A stretch of DNA of 64,000 nucleotides from an uncultured Microbacteriaceae bacterium (GTDB taxonomy: Bacteria > Actinomycetota > Actinomycetes > Actinomycetales > Microbacteriaceae), in assembly GCA_903859205.1 (NCBI GenBank), contig CAIOLM010000013.1, forward strand, positions 1 to 64,000, in the 5' to 3' direction. The notes beneath the pieces are model-generated. The model had not been told where the DNA came from. It did not search any database and saw nothing but the letters and a program-made list of their open reading frames with translations. Shown here one piece after another: positions 46,497-54,212 of the stretch (position 1 is its first letter; every line of letters begins with the position of its first letter). Both the position numbers and the translations under genes were made by a program.

Positions 46497-48425
46497 TTAT
46501 TTGGTCGTGGCGTTGTAGAAAGCTGCGATGCCAAGACCTTGGGCGGTTTTGGGGTACACCGCAAATGTGTAGGTCGTGCGGGCACGGAGTCCGCTCACGC
46601 GTGCAATTGTCTTGGTTGAGATGCCGTCGCTAAAGGTGTTCCACGTCGTGGTTCCCAGGCGTCGATACTTGATCACGTAGTCAGTGATGGTGCCGCCGTT
46701 ATAGCTCAACGGTCGTCCCCATCGAAGTGTGACGGAAGAATATGTCCTTGTTGACAGCGTGAGCGAGACGACCTTGCTCGTCCGTCCGGTCAGCGTTGAA
46801 ACCGAGACCACCTGCGCTGATTGGGTGGGGTCAATACTGTTGTTCGCGAGCGGAATCACCTGAAAGTCGTAGGCGCTCCCGGCCGAAAGGCCGGTCACCG
46901 TAGCCAAAGTAGCCGTGTTCACTCCATCATTGAAAATGGACCACTGCGAAGTGTTTGTCTTCTTGTACTCGACGGAGTAATCGTCAATAGTCAGGTCGCT
47001 AGATTGCCCGGAAGGTTGCCAGGCCAAGTTGACGCGGTCCACGCGCACGCCAGAGACCGATGTGTTAGTCACTGCTGGAATGTGAGGTGGCGCGGCGTCG
47101 AGCCAGCCGACATTGAGCATTCGGTTGGGGGATGTTGCCTTTGCTCCTCCCAGACCTGAAACTGCTCCGTCAAGCGCACCCGAAATAATCGCGGCCTTGA
47201 CCTGTGCGGGTGTTGCTCGAGGGTGAAGTGCGAGGTACAGAGCGGCAACGCCTGCAACATGGGGGCTTGCCATAGATGTACCGCTCATGTTTGCGGTGGG
47301 GCTCGTGTCGAGCGACGCCGGAGCCTGCCACGCATTGAGAGAAGTGATGTTCAATCCCGGTGCAAAAACGCTGACACAAGACCCGTAGTTTGACCACGCG
47401 GTGATTGCACGCGACTGATCGACGGCGCCCACGGTGATGACAATTGGAGATGCGGCCGGCGCTACAGTGCACGCATCGATGCCGTGCTGACTCGTGTCGC
47501 CGTTTCCAGCTGCAACGACGACGGTTAACCCTGGCAAAGAATTGCCATTGACTGTGCTTGTGTTTGTGGCTGCACTGGCAGCCAACACCAGCTCATCGCT
47601 CGAGCACACCCCGCGACTGCAGGCGCCGCCCAAACTCAAATTGATGACACCGGGGCGACCAGTTTTCTGGTGATGAGCGACCGCCCAATCTATGGCCGCG
47701 ATAACATCTCCGGTTTGAGCGTCGGCGCCGAGTTGATTTTGGGAATCCAGCGTTGCGCAAGGAAAAACACGCAGCGGAATGATCGTGGCACGTTTCGCCA
47801 CCCCGTATGTAGTGCTGGCAATTGTTCCGGCGACGTGTGTTCCGTGCCCGCCGTCTTGATGGCCACCTTGATTGACTAAGCATTCACGGGTGTCACTGGG
47901 GTCGACTCCCGCACCGGAACTCGACCGGGCAAAGTTCTTTCCTGCCGTGACGCGTCCTGAGAGTTCGCCACCCGCCGCATACGTCGACGCTCGCAGCCCG
48001 GTATCGATGACGTACACATCGACGCCCGAACCGGCGGAGGTGGGATAGGTGTACGAGTGATCGAGTGTGGGGGATGTTTGGTCGAGCGTATCGAGCCCCC
48101 AGGTCGGCGATGTTTGAAGGCTTGAGATGTGAACGAGCGCGTCGGCAGAGATGACAGCGCCGGGAACCTCATGTCGCAGCGTGTTGATTTCCTGCGGTGT
48201 TAGTTCGGCCGCGGCGCCGTGAATAGTGTGTGTGTAGGTGTGGTCAGGGTTCACGCCCAAGGAGTCCAGGGCTGCGGTGAGTTCATCGTTCGAGGAGGCC
48301 GGAACGCGCACAATCATCGGCTCACTTGTCTCGATGGCGGATGCTGGTCCGACGACTAAAGCGGGTCCGAGAAAAGCGGCAATGGCGACAAATGTCGCGC
48401 CAATCCACAGCCCACGAATCACCAT
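46497..48425 (-). CDS. Secreted subtilisin-like serine protease (S8) with two FN3 domains
   Basis: A 642-residue extracellular protease. It has a signal peptide (about 1-30, ending GPASA), an inhibitor-I9-like propeptide (about 36-102), then the S8 catalytic domain with triad Asp141 (VYVIDTGLR), His194 (GGHGTHVAGT) and Ser384 (SGTSMASPHVAG), plus oxyanion Asn308 (AAGNGD). Two fibronectin type III modules follow (about 450-545 and 550-640). Six cysteines in the catalytic domain (182, 223, 269, 274, 319, 350) could form disulfides. There is no sortase motif or C-terminal anchor, so it is probably released. It ends 5 bases from tRNA-Met. Confidence 0.93.
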   Translation of the reverse strand: MVIRGLWIGATFVAIAAFLGPALVVGPASAIETSEPMIVRVPASSNDELTAALDSLGVNPDHTYTHTIHGAAAELTPQEINTLRHEVPGAVISADALVHISSLQTSPTWGLDTLDQTSPTLDHSYTYPTSAGSGVDVYVIDTGLRASTYAAGGELSGRVTAGKNFARSSSGAGVDPSDTRECLVNQGGHQDGGHGTHVAGTIASTTYGVAKRATIIPLRVFPCATLDSQNQLGADAQTGDVIAAIDWAVAHHQKTGRPGVINLSLGGACSRGVCSSDELVLAASAATNTSTVNGNSLPGLTVVVAAGNGDTSQHGIDACTVAPAASPIVITVGAVDQSRAITAWSNYGSCVSVFAPGLNITSLNAWQAPASLDTSPTANMSGTSMASPHVAGVAALYLALHPRATPAQVKAAIISGALDGAVSGLGGAKATSPNRMLNVGWLDAAPPHIPAVTNTSVSGVRVDRVNLAWQPSGQSSDLTIDDYSVEYKKTNTSQWSIFNDGVNTATLATVTGLSAGSAYDFQVIPLANNSIDPTQSAQVVSVSTLTGRTSKVVSLTLSTRTYSSVTLRWGRPLSYNGGTITDYVIKYRRLGTTTWNTFSDGISTKTIARVSGLRARTTYTFAVYPKTAQGLGIAAFYNATTK

Positions 48426-48527
48426 GAAACTAGTAAATCAGACGTTGAGAAACGCAATATCCAAGAACGCCCTAAGAATCATCCTGGGATGCCTGCGCGC
48501 CCTGCTCTCTGGCTGACTAGCCCTCGG

Positions 48528-48533
48528 TAATCT
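48528..48533 (+). promoter_or_regulatory. -10 element for a leaderless DUF1684 transcript
   Basis: TAATCT, then 7 bases, then GTG 48541. No Shine-Dalgarno sequence. Confidence 0.45.
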
Positions 48534-48540
48534 AACGGTC

Positions 48541-49377
48541 GTGACCGCAGAAAATCCGACACCAGAAGAGCTCCACGCAACTTTCCGCACTCGTCGTCGT
48601 GAAGCAGTGACGATGCCTCAGGGAAACCTGGCGTTGATCAACACGAGTTGGTTCTATGGTGCGCCTGGTGAGTGGGAGAGCGTTTGGGGCGCAGGCGGTC
48701 AATGGGCGGCGCCCGCTGCAGGCGTTGCGGGCGTGATTGTGAGAGCATCAGCAACAGACGGCGTCGTACTTGACGGGGATCCGCTCGACGGCGAGGCTAT
48801 CGCTTACGGCAAGGGTGCCGATGCTCCGACAAAGATTGAATTTGCCGACGGAAAGACCGGATCAATCATCGTCAACGAAGAGGGGGTCTTCGGCCTGCGC
48901 GTGTGGGATGCTCAGTCCGACGACATCCTGAATTTCGGCGGCATCGACACATACGATTTCAACCCCGACTGGGTCGTTCAAGGACGATTCATTCCGATTG
49001 AGGGCGGAAAAGCAGTCGGCGTGGCTCACCTCAAAGACGAGGGAAACGCCCGCGAGAAGACCATTCCCGGCGACATCGTCTTCAGTCACGGAGGCGTCGA
49101 GTACACCATCGCGGCGTTCGTCGAGGGCCGAGCTCTCATGCTGGTTTTCTCCGACGCCACGAGCGGCAATGAAACGTACAGCGTTGGACGGTTCTTACTG
49201 TGTGCGCCGGCCCCGGATGGTTCAATCACGCTTGATTTCAATTGGGCTTTCCTGCCGCCATGCGCGTTCAGTTACAACTTCAACTGCCCCATTCCCCCGG
49301 AGCAGAATCGGTTCCCGTTCAAGGTCGAAGCTGGGGAAAAGAACGTGCTGGCTAAGAACGGTCAGCTGCTTCACTAG
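48541..49377 (+). CDS. DUF1684 domain-containing protein
   Basis: A 278-residue soluble protein with the DUF1684 pattern: VRVWDAQS-like GLRVWDAQSDDI, DWVVQGRFIPIEGGKAVGV, PGDIVFSHGGVEYTIAAFV, LMLVFSDATSGNETYSVGRFL and the highly conserved LDFNWAFLPPCAFSYNFNCP with PPEQNRFPF. The Tyr-Asn-Phe-x-Cys-Pro segment is almost invariant in this family, yet its function is unknown. There is no signal peptide. Start GTG 48541 with a leaderless-type -10. It converges on the padR gene. Confidence 0.85.
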   Translation: MTAENPTPEELHATFRTRRREAVTMPQGNLALINTSWFYGAPGEWESVWGAGGQWAAPAAGVAGVIVRASATDGVVLDGDPLDGEAIAYGKGADAPTKIEFADGKTGSIIVNEEGVFGLRVWDAQSDDILNFGGIDTYDFNPDWVVQGRFIPIEGGKAVGVAHLKDEGNAREKTIPGDIVFSHGGVEYTIAAFVEGRALMLVFSDATSGNETYSVGRFLLCAPAPDGSITLDFNWAFLPPCAFSYNFNCPIPPEQNRFPFKVEAGEKNVLAKNGQLLH

Positions 49378-49398
49378 CGGACTACGCCGCTAACCCCG

Positions 49399-49935
49399 CT
49401 ACTTTGTTTGCGCGGGCCGGCGTCCTCGCGGTGGTCGTACATTCGAGAGACCAGCGGTGGGCAGGGTTCCGTTTCTTTCAGAGGCTCGTACCGCAGCGAC
49501 CGTTGCTAGAACGGCGCTGGAGAAGTTATGTTCTGCCGTGAGCCCGAGGTTCGACTCCGTGGGTGCCACTGGCGTGAATACCGATTCGAGGCGCACGCAC
49601 AGTTGTGCAGTGGAGTGCCTGGGCAGCGTTACTGACAGCAGAAGAACATCCATAATCTCTGTCCAGGGCGTCTTGGCAGTGACCCATTCCCCGGTGAGCC
49701 ATTGTTGAACGGAAGTCCTCCCTGACGTGGTGAGGCCATACAGAGGAAGGCCGTCTGAGGTTTCACCTTGCCGGGCGACCAGACCGTCACGCACAAGACG
49801 GTCGAGCGTGCTGTAGATCTGGCCCACATTCGTGGATGCTCGATGGCTCAGGCGAGCTCCGAGTTCCGCATGTAACTGCAGGCCGTAGGCCGGGCCGAGA
49901 GACAGTATTCCGGTGAGCGCTGAGGGAACACTCAT
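49399..49935 (-). CDS. PadR-family transcriptional regulator
   Basis: A 178-residue regulator. The winged helix (about 8-75) contains GPAYGLQLHAELGARLS, GQIYSTLDRLVRDGLVARQGETSDG and YGLTTSGRTSVQQWL, as in PadR proteins. The C-terminal part (about 95-178) is less conserved and should dimerise. The target genes are unknown; an inverted repeat just upstream of the start may be its own operator. It is divergent from the DUF3145 gene. Confidence 0.85.
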   Translation of the reverse strand: MSVPSALTGILSLGPAYGLQLHAELGARLSHRASTNVGQIYSTLDRLVRDGLVARQGETSDGLPLYGLTTSGRTSVQQWLTGEWVTAKTPWTEIMDVLLLSVTLPRHSTAQLCVRLESVFTPVAPTESNLGLTAEHNFSSAVLATVAAVRASERNGTLPTAGLSNVRPPRGRRPAQTK

Positions 49936-49953
49936 CGATCTTGCCCATTCATG

Positions 49954-49977
49954 ACTCCACTCTACGCAGTATGGAGT
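49954..49977 (-). promoter_or_regulatory. Inverted repeat before padR, possible autoregulatory operator
   Basis: ACTCCA (49954-49959) and TGGAGT (49972-49977) separated by 12 bases, 19 bases before the padR start. On the minus strand the spacer holds TAGAGT, a possible -10, so a bound repressor would cover the promoter. Six-base arms are short, hence low confidence. Confidence 0.35.
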
Positions 49978-50105
49978 TCCTGAGAATCAACTGGGCGGGG
50001 TATTTGCGCAGTTGTAGGGGGCAGTCGGTTAATGGCACACTGTTGGAGATACACGTCATGAACAGGTCGTAGGGGAAGACGCACCTGATTCGTAAAGGAC
50101 GTGAA

Positions 50106-50606
50106 ATGAATAATCGGGCTACCGGTGTGCTTGTTGTGCATTCAGCGCCGCGAGCTCTGTGCTCGCATGTCGAGTGGGCGGTCAACGCGATCGCTGGCGT
50201 GCCGCTGCGGTTTCGATGGAAAGACCAAGGTCTTGCCAGTGACCTCATGCGTGTCGAGGTCTTCTGGGAAGCTTCAGCCGGGAGTGCTGCGCGGATGGCT
50301 TCTGAACTGCGGGGATGGACAGATTTACGATTTGAGCTCACCGAGGATGCCTCAGCTGCACAGCTGGGCACCCATATCGCTCACACACCCGACCTCGGAC
50401 TCCACGCGGGAACCCTTGACACCGCCGGGAGTCTCGTTGTCTCCGAGCACCAGGTCGAGGCCATCCTCGAGGCCGCAGGAGGCGATCTCATGGCCGTTCG
50501 TGACGGATTCGACCTCGCGCTTGGTGGGCCCTGGCAACGCGAACTAGAGCCTTACAGGGCTGCGAAGTTTGATGCGAGCATCCGACTCCTGCGTGGAGTC
50601 GGATAG
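50106..50606 (+). CDS. DUF3145 family protein
   Basis: A 166-residue actinobacterial protein (GVLVVHSAPRALCSHVEWAVNAI, VEVFWEASAGSAARMASELRGW, ELTEDASA, GGPWQRELEPYRAAKFDASIRLLR). It matches my knowledge of DUF3145, a single-domain family restricted to actinobacteria and usually found next to fatty acid synthesis genes. Its function is unknown and it has no membrane segment. AAAGGA lies before ATG 50106. Its stop abuts the stop of fabF on the other strand, with no base between. Confidence 0.8.
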   Translation: MNNRATGVLVVHSAPRALCSHVEWAVNAIAGVPLRFRWKDQGLASDLMRVEVFWEASAGSAARMASELRGWTDLRFELTEDASAAQLGTHIAHTPDLGLHAGTLDTAGSLVVSEHQVEAILEAAGGDLMAVRDGFDLALGGPWQRELEPYRAAKFDASIRLLRGVG

Positions 50607-51839
50607 CTAGTAGCTTCGGAAGGCCGCGACGGCGTTGTGCCCGCCGAAACCAAACGAGTTGCTGATTGCCACTCCGGGCTTAATCTCACGAGGCTTCGTA
50701 ACCACGTCCAGCTCGATTGCCGGGTCCGGGTTATCTAGGTTTATCGTTGGGGGCGCAGTGTTGGTGTGCAGCGCCATGACGGTGAAGAGCGCTTCAAGAG
50801 CACCAGCGCCACCCAGAAGGTGACCCGTAGACGCCTTGGTCGCCGAAACAGGGATGCCATCGAGTTTCGAACCAAAGACCCTACGAAGCGCTGAGTACTC
50901 GGCCACGTCACCAACGGGAGTGCTGGTGGCGTGGGCGTTGATGTGCACAACCTCGTCGAGAGACGCACCGGTTACAGCGAGAGCCTCAGTCATGGCGCGA
51001 GCAGCGCCCGAGCCCTCGGGGTCTGGAGCGGTGATGTGGTAGGCGTCAGAGGTGACAGCGCCGCCAATAACCTCGGCGTAGATTTTGGCGCCACGCGCTA
51101 GAGCGTGTTCTTCGGTCTCGAGAACCAGTGCCGCAGCTCCCTCACCCAGAACGAAACCATCACGGTCTACGTCGTAGGGTCGCGATGCGGCCGCAGGGTC
51201 GTCATTGCGCTTGCTCAGAGCCTGCATGGCAGCGAAAGACGCGATGGGAAGCGGGTGGACCGCAGCCTCAGAACCACCAGCGATGACGACATCTGCGTAT
51301 CCATCCTGAATGTGGTTGTAAGCGTTGGCGATCGACTCGGTGCTTGAAGCACATGCCGAAACAACAGTTCGGATGCCGGCACGCGCGTGCAGGTCCATTC
51401 CGATTGCCGCTCCGGGGCCGTTCGGCATGAGCATCGGAACGGTCATGGGCATGACGCGACGAGGGCCCTTCTCGCGAAGGTCCTCCCACGCATCAACGAG
51501 AGTCCAGATTCCACCGATTCCCGTGGCCCAGTCGACGGCTAGGCGACCCGGGTCTACCACGGGGGAGCCGGCGTCAGCGAAAGCCTCGCGGCCCGCAATG
51601 AGTGCATACTGGCTCGATGGATCGAGGCGCTTGGTCACTACGCGCTCGAGAACCTCGGTTACCGGGACAGCGACGGTTGCTGCAAAGTGCACCGGCAGGT
51701 CGTACTTGGCGACCCACTCCATTTCCATGGTCCGAACGCCAGACTTACCGGCGAGTAGCGCGGCCCAGGTGTCTGGGGCATTGCCCGCAAGGGGAGAGAA
51801 GGCACCGATACCGGTGACAACAATCTTCTTGAGTGCCAT
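50607..51839 (-). CDS. fabF: Beta-ketoacyl-ACP synthase II
   Basis: Condenses malonyl-ACP with acyl-ACP in chain elongation. The 410-residue protein has the Cys-His-His triad: Cys163 in VVSACASSTESI, a His in HINAHATSTPVGD and a His in STGHLLGGAGALEA, and ends ISNSFGFGGHNAVAAFRSY. ATG 51839 is preferred; TTG 51848 leaves no room for the AAAGGA ribosome-binding site. It is the last gene of the aceE-fabD-fabH-acpP-fabF series and is separated from acpP by a hairpin. Confidence 0.94.
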   Translation of the reverse strand: MALKKIVVTGIGAFSPLAGNAPDTWAALLAGKSGVRTMEMEWVAKYDLPVHFAATVAVPVTEVLERVVTKRLDPSSQYALIAGREAFADAGSPVVDPGRLAVDWATGIGGIWTLVDAWEDLREKGPRRVMPMTVPMLMPNGPGAAIGMDLHARAGIRTVVSACASSTESIANAYNHIQDGYADVVIAGGSEAAVHPLPIASFAAMQALSKRNDDPAAASRPYDVDRDGFVLGEGAAALVLETEEHALARGAKIYAEVIGGAVTSDAYHITAPDPEGSGAARAMTEALAVTGASLDEVVHINAHATSTPVGDVAEYSALRRVFGSKLDGIPVSATKASTGHLLGGAGALEALFTVMALHTNTAPPTINLDNPDPAIELDVVTKPREIKPGVAISNSFGFGGHNAVAAFRSY

Positions 51840-51884
51840 GTGGTTCAAATCCTTTGATGAAGTGGAGCGGGTTGTAACGAAACA

Positions 51885-51919
51885 AGGAGCCGGGTCAACG
51901 TGATGTCGAACCGGCTCCT
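51885..51919 (-). terminator. Hairpin between acpP and fabF (possible attenuating terminator)
   Basis: A perfect 9-bp stem, AGGAGCCGG (51885-51893) with CCGGCTCCT (51911-51919), and a 17-base loop. On the minus strand TTGTTTCGTTAC follows, a broken U tract. Partial termination would raise acpP mRNA over fabF, matching the need for abundant carrier protein. Confidence 0.65.
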
Positions 51920-51929
51920 GTCTTGAGTC

Positions 51930-52178
51930 TTACGCGGAAGCTTTGACGATGTACGAGACGGCGTCACCAACGGTCTTGAGACCGGCAACATCCTCGTCGG
52001 GAATCTTGACGTCAAACTTCTCTTCAGCGTTGACGACAATTGTCATCATCGAGATGCTGTCGATGTCGAGGTCGTCGGTGAAGGACTTGTCCAGCTGTAC
52101 CGTGTCGGTAGCAATGCCGGTCTCGTCGTTGACAAGTTCAGCCAGACCAGCAAGAACTTCTTCGGTGGACAGTGCCAT
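51930..52178 (-). CDS. acpP: Acyl carrier protein
   Basis: An 82-residue acidic helical protein carrying growing acyl chains. The phosphopantetheine serine is Ser41 in DDLDIDSISMM (usual DSL is here DSI). A strong AGGAG lies 8 bases before ATG 52178. A hairpin follows the gene, and its neighbours are fabH upstream and fabF downstream. Confidence 0.96.
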   Translation of the reverse strand: MALSTEEVLAGLAELVNDETGIATDTVQLDKSFTDDLDIDSISMMTIVVNAEEKFDVKIPDEDVAGLKTVGDAVSYIVKASA

Positions 52179-52250
52179 TGTGATTCTCCTAAATGGGGTA
52201 GTTGATGACTGTGAAAGTTTACCGGCATCCGTGCGGTTTTGCCGGATTGG

Positions 52251-53255
52251 CTAGGGCAGAACGACGACTTGGGCTCCGTAGACCAGTCCCGCACCGAAAC
52301 CGATTTCGAGGGCAAGGCCCCCACTGAGTTCGGGGTGCTCGGAGAGCAGTTGGTGCGTTGCCAGCGGAATTGATGCGGCTGAGGTGTTACCGGTGGTCGC
52401 AATGTCGCGAGCGATCACGACAGACTCCGGAAGTTTGAGCTGCTTGGCGAATTCGTCGATGATTCGCATGTTCGCTTGGTGCGGGATAAATGCGGCGAGC
52501 TGATCTGCCGTGATTCCAGCCTCGTCGAGTGCCTTCTGAGCAACCTTGGCCATTTCCCAGACAGCCCAACGAAAAACAGTTTGTCCGTCTTGGCGCAGAG
52601 TCGGCCAGGCCACATCACCGTGACGATATTCCTCGAAGGTGTTTGTCATTCCGATGGACTCCCATTTGGAGCCGTCGGATCCCCATACGGTTTTCGAGAT
52701 TCCAGGAAAGTCACTTGGGCCAACAACGGCAGCACCGGCACCGTCGCCCAACAAGAACGAAATGGTGCGGTCGGTCGGCTCACAGAATTCGCTGAGTTTT
52801 TCAGCGCCGACGACCAGAACGTAATGTGCAAGGCCCGAACGAATGAACGAGTCTGCCTGAGCGATTCCGTAGGTGTACCCGGCGCAGGCTGCAGAAACGT
52901 CATAAGCGGCTGCCGGGTTAGCGCCAACGCGCTCAGCAAGAAGCGCGGCAAGTGAGGGGGTTTGAACCGTGTTGCTGATGGTCGAGACAATAACAGCGTC
53001 AATCTGACTGGGATCGATGCCGGCCTTTGCAATCGCCTCTTGTGAAGCAGTCTCTGCAAGGTCAATGGCGCGCACATCTTTGCCGGCACGCTTGCGAGTG
53101 ATGACACCGGTGCGCTGGCGAATCCACTCGTCACTCGAGTCAATGGGGCCGGCCAGGTCGTCGTTGGTAACGACGAGTTCACCGCGAGCTGCACCAACGG
53201 CATAGATACGCGAGTACTGTGCTCCGGTGCTCTGATTGAGCTGTACGTGTGACAT
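52251..53255 (-). CDS. fabH: Beta-ketoacyl-ACP synthase III
   Basis: Starts fatty-acid chains by condensing acyl-CoA with malonyl-ACP. The 334-residue protein has the Cys-His-Asn triad: Cys124 in SAACAGYTYG, the His in FIPHQANMRI and the Asn in TTGNTSAASIP. Its primer preference (acetyl or branched acyl-CoA) cannot be read here. It starts 28 bases after fabD, and acpP follows. Confidence 0.95.
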   Translation of the reverse strand: MSHVQLNQSTGAQYSRIYAVGAARGELVVTNDDLAGPIDSSDEWIRQRTGVITRKRAGKDVRAIDLAETASQEAIAKAGIDPSQIDAVIVSTISNTVQTPSLAALLAERVGANPAAAYDVSAACAGYTYGIAQADSFIRSGLAHYVLVVGAEKLSEFCEPTDRTISFLLGDGAGAAVVGPSDFPGISKTVWGSDGSKWESIGMTNTFEEYRHGDVAWPTLRQDGQTVFRWAVWEMAKVAQKALDEAGITADQLAAFIPHQANMRIIDEFAKQLKLPESVVIARDIATTGNTSAASIPLATHQLLSEHPELSGGLALEIGFGAGLVYGAQVVVLP

Positions 53256-53283
53256 GAGTGAACCGCTTCTGTGCGTTGGGTGG

Positions 53284-54201
53284 TTAGAGGGAGTCGATAA
53301 GTTCGCGAGCCGCGGCTAGGTCATCCGGGGTTTTGACGGCCACTGTCGGGACGCCCTTGAGCGCCCGCTTGGCAAGGCCTACGAGTGCGCCAGCTGGCGC
53401 TAGCTCGATGATTCCGGTCACTCCAGCAGCTTCGAAGCCCTGCATGCACTTATCCCAGCGCACGGGAGAAGAAACCTGCCCGACCAGGAGGTCGCGGAAC
53501 GCCGGCCCGTCGGTAACGATCGAGCCGTCACGGTTGGTCCAGAGCTTCTTGGTCGGAGCGTTCGTGTTGACGTCTGCAGCCGCCGCACGGAGCTTCTCGA
53601 CTGCCGATCCCATGTACGAGGTGTGGAAGGCGCCCGCTACCTGAAGCGGAATGACGCGCGAACCTGCCGGCGCGTTCTCGGCAAGCGCAGCCAGCCCCGA
53701 AATAGGTCCAGCAACAACAAGCTGACCGCCTCCGTTGTAGTTGGCCGGGAAGAGACCGTTGGTCTCAAGAGCAGCAAGGACATCGGCCTCGTCGCCACCG
53801 ATAACGGCGCTCATACCGGTTGCTTCGAGGGCGGCAGCCTCAGCCATGGCGCGCCCACGGATCCCCACAAGTCGAACCGCGTCTGTCGCGTCGAGAACCC
53901 CAGCGCCCGCAGCTGCGGTGAACTCGCCCACGGAGTGTCCGGCGATTCCCGCTGTCTTGGCAAGGTGGTCCGTCTCTGCCAAAGCATCGAGGGTCAGGAT
54001 TCCGGCCGCAACGATGAGCGGCTGAGCGATTGCGGTGTCACGAATAGTGTCAGCGTCGCTGACCGTGCCGTGGGCGGCCAGGTCGACACCAGCGGCCTCG
54101 GAGAGCGAACCGAGCAAGTCAAGGGCGCCGGGCAGCTCTAGCCAAGGCGCGAGAAAACCTGGGGTTTGCGAGCCCTGGCCGGGGGCGACAACAATAATCA
54201 C
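53284..54201 (-). CDS. fabD: Malonyl-CoA:ACP transacylase
   Basis: Loads malonyl groups onto ACP. The 305-residue protein starts IIVVAPGQGSQTPGF, with the active-site serine Ser90 in GHSVGEF, the QVAGAFHTSYM segment and ELAPAGALVGLAKRAL. Start GTG 54201 with AAGGGAG 7 bases upstream. It begins 11 bases after the aceE stop, so the fab genes are probably read through from aceE; no separate regulator gene lies between them. Confidence 0.94.
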   Translation of the reverse strand: MIIVVAPGQGSQTPGFLAPWLELPGALDLLGSLSEAAGVDLAAHGTVSDADTIRDTAIAQPLIVAAGILTLDALAETDHLAKTAGIAGHSVGEFTAAAGAGVLDATDAVRLVGIRGRAMAEAAALEATGMSAVIGGDEADVLAALETNGLFPANYNGGGQLVVAGPISGLAALAENAPAGSRVIPLQVAGAFHTSYMGSAVEKLRAAAADVNTNAPTKKLWTNRDGSIVTDGPAFRDLLVGQVSSPVRWDKCMQGFEAAGVTGIIELAPAGALVGLAKRALKGVPTVAVKTPDDLAAARELIDSL

Positions 54202-54212
54202 GCGAAACTCCC

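Noticed and set aside
46493-46520. Mobile-element attachment site at the tRNA-Met 3' end
   Set aside because: No integrase, no direct repeat of the tRNA end and no compositional break found within the window.
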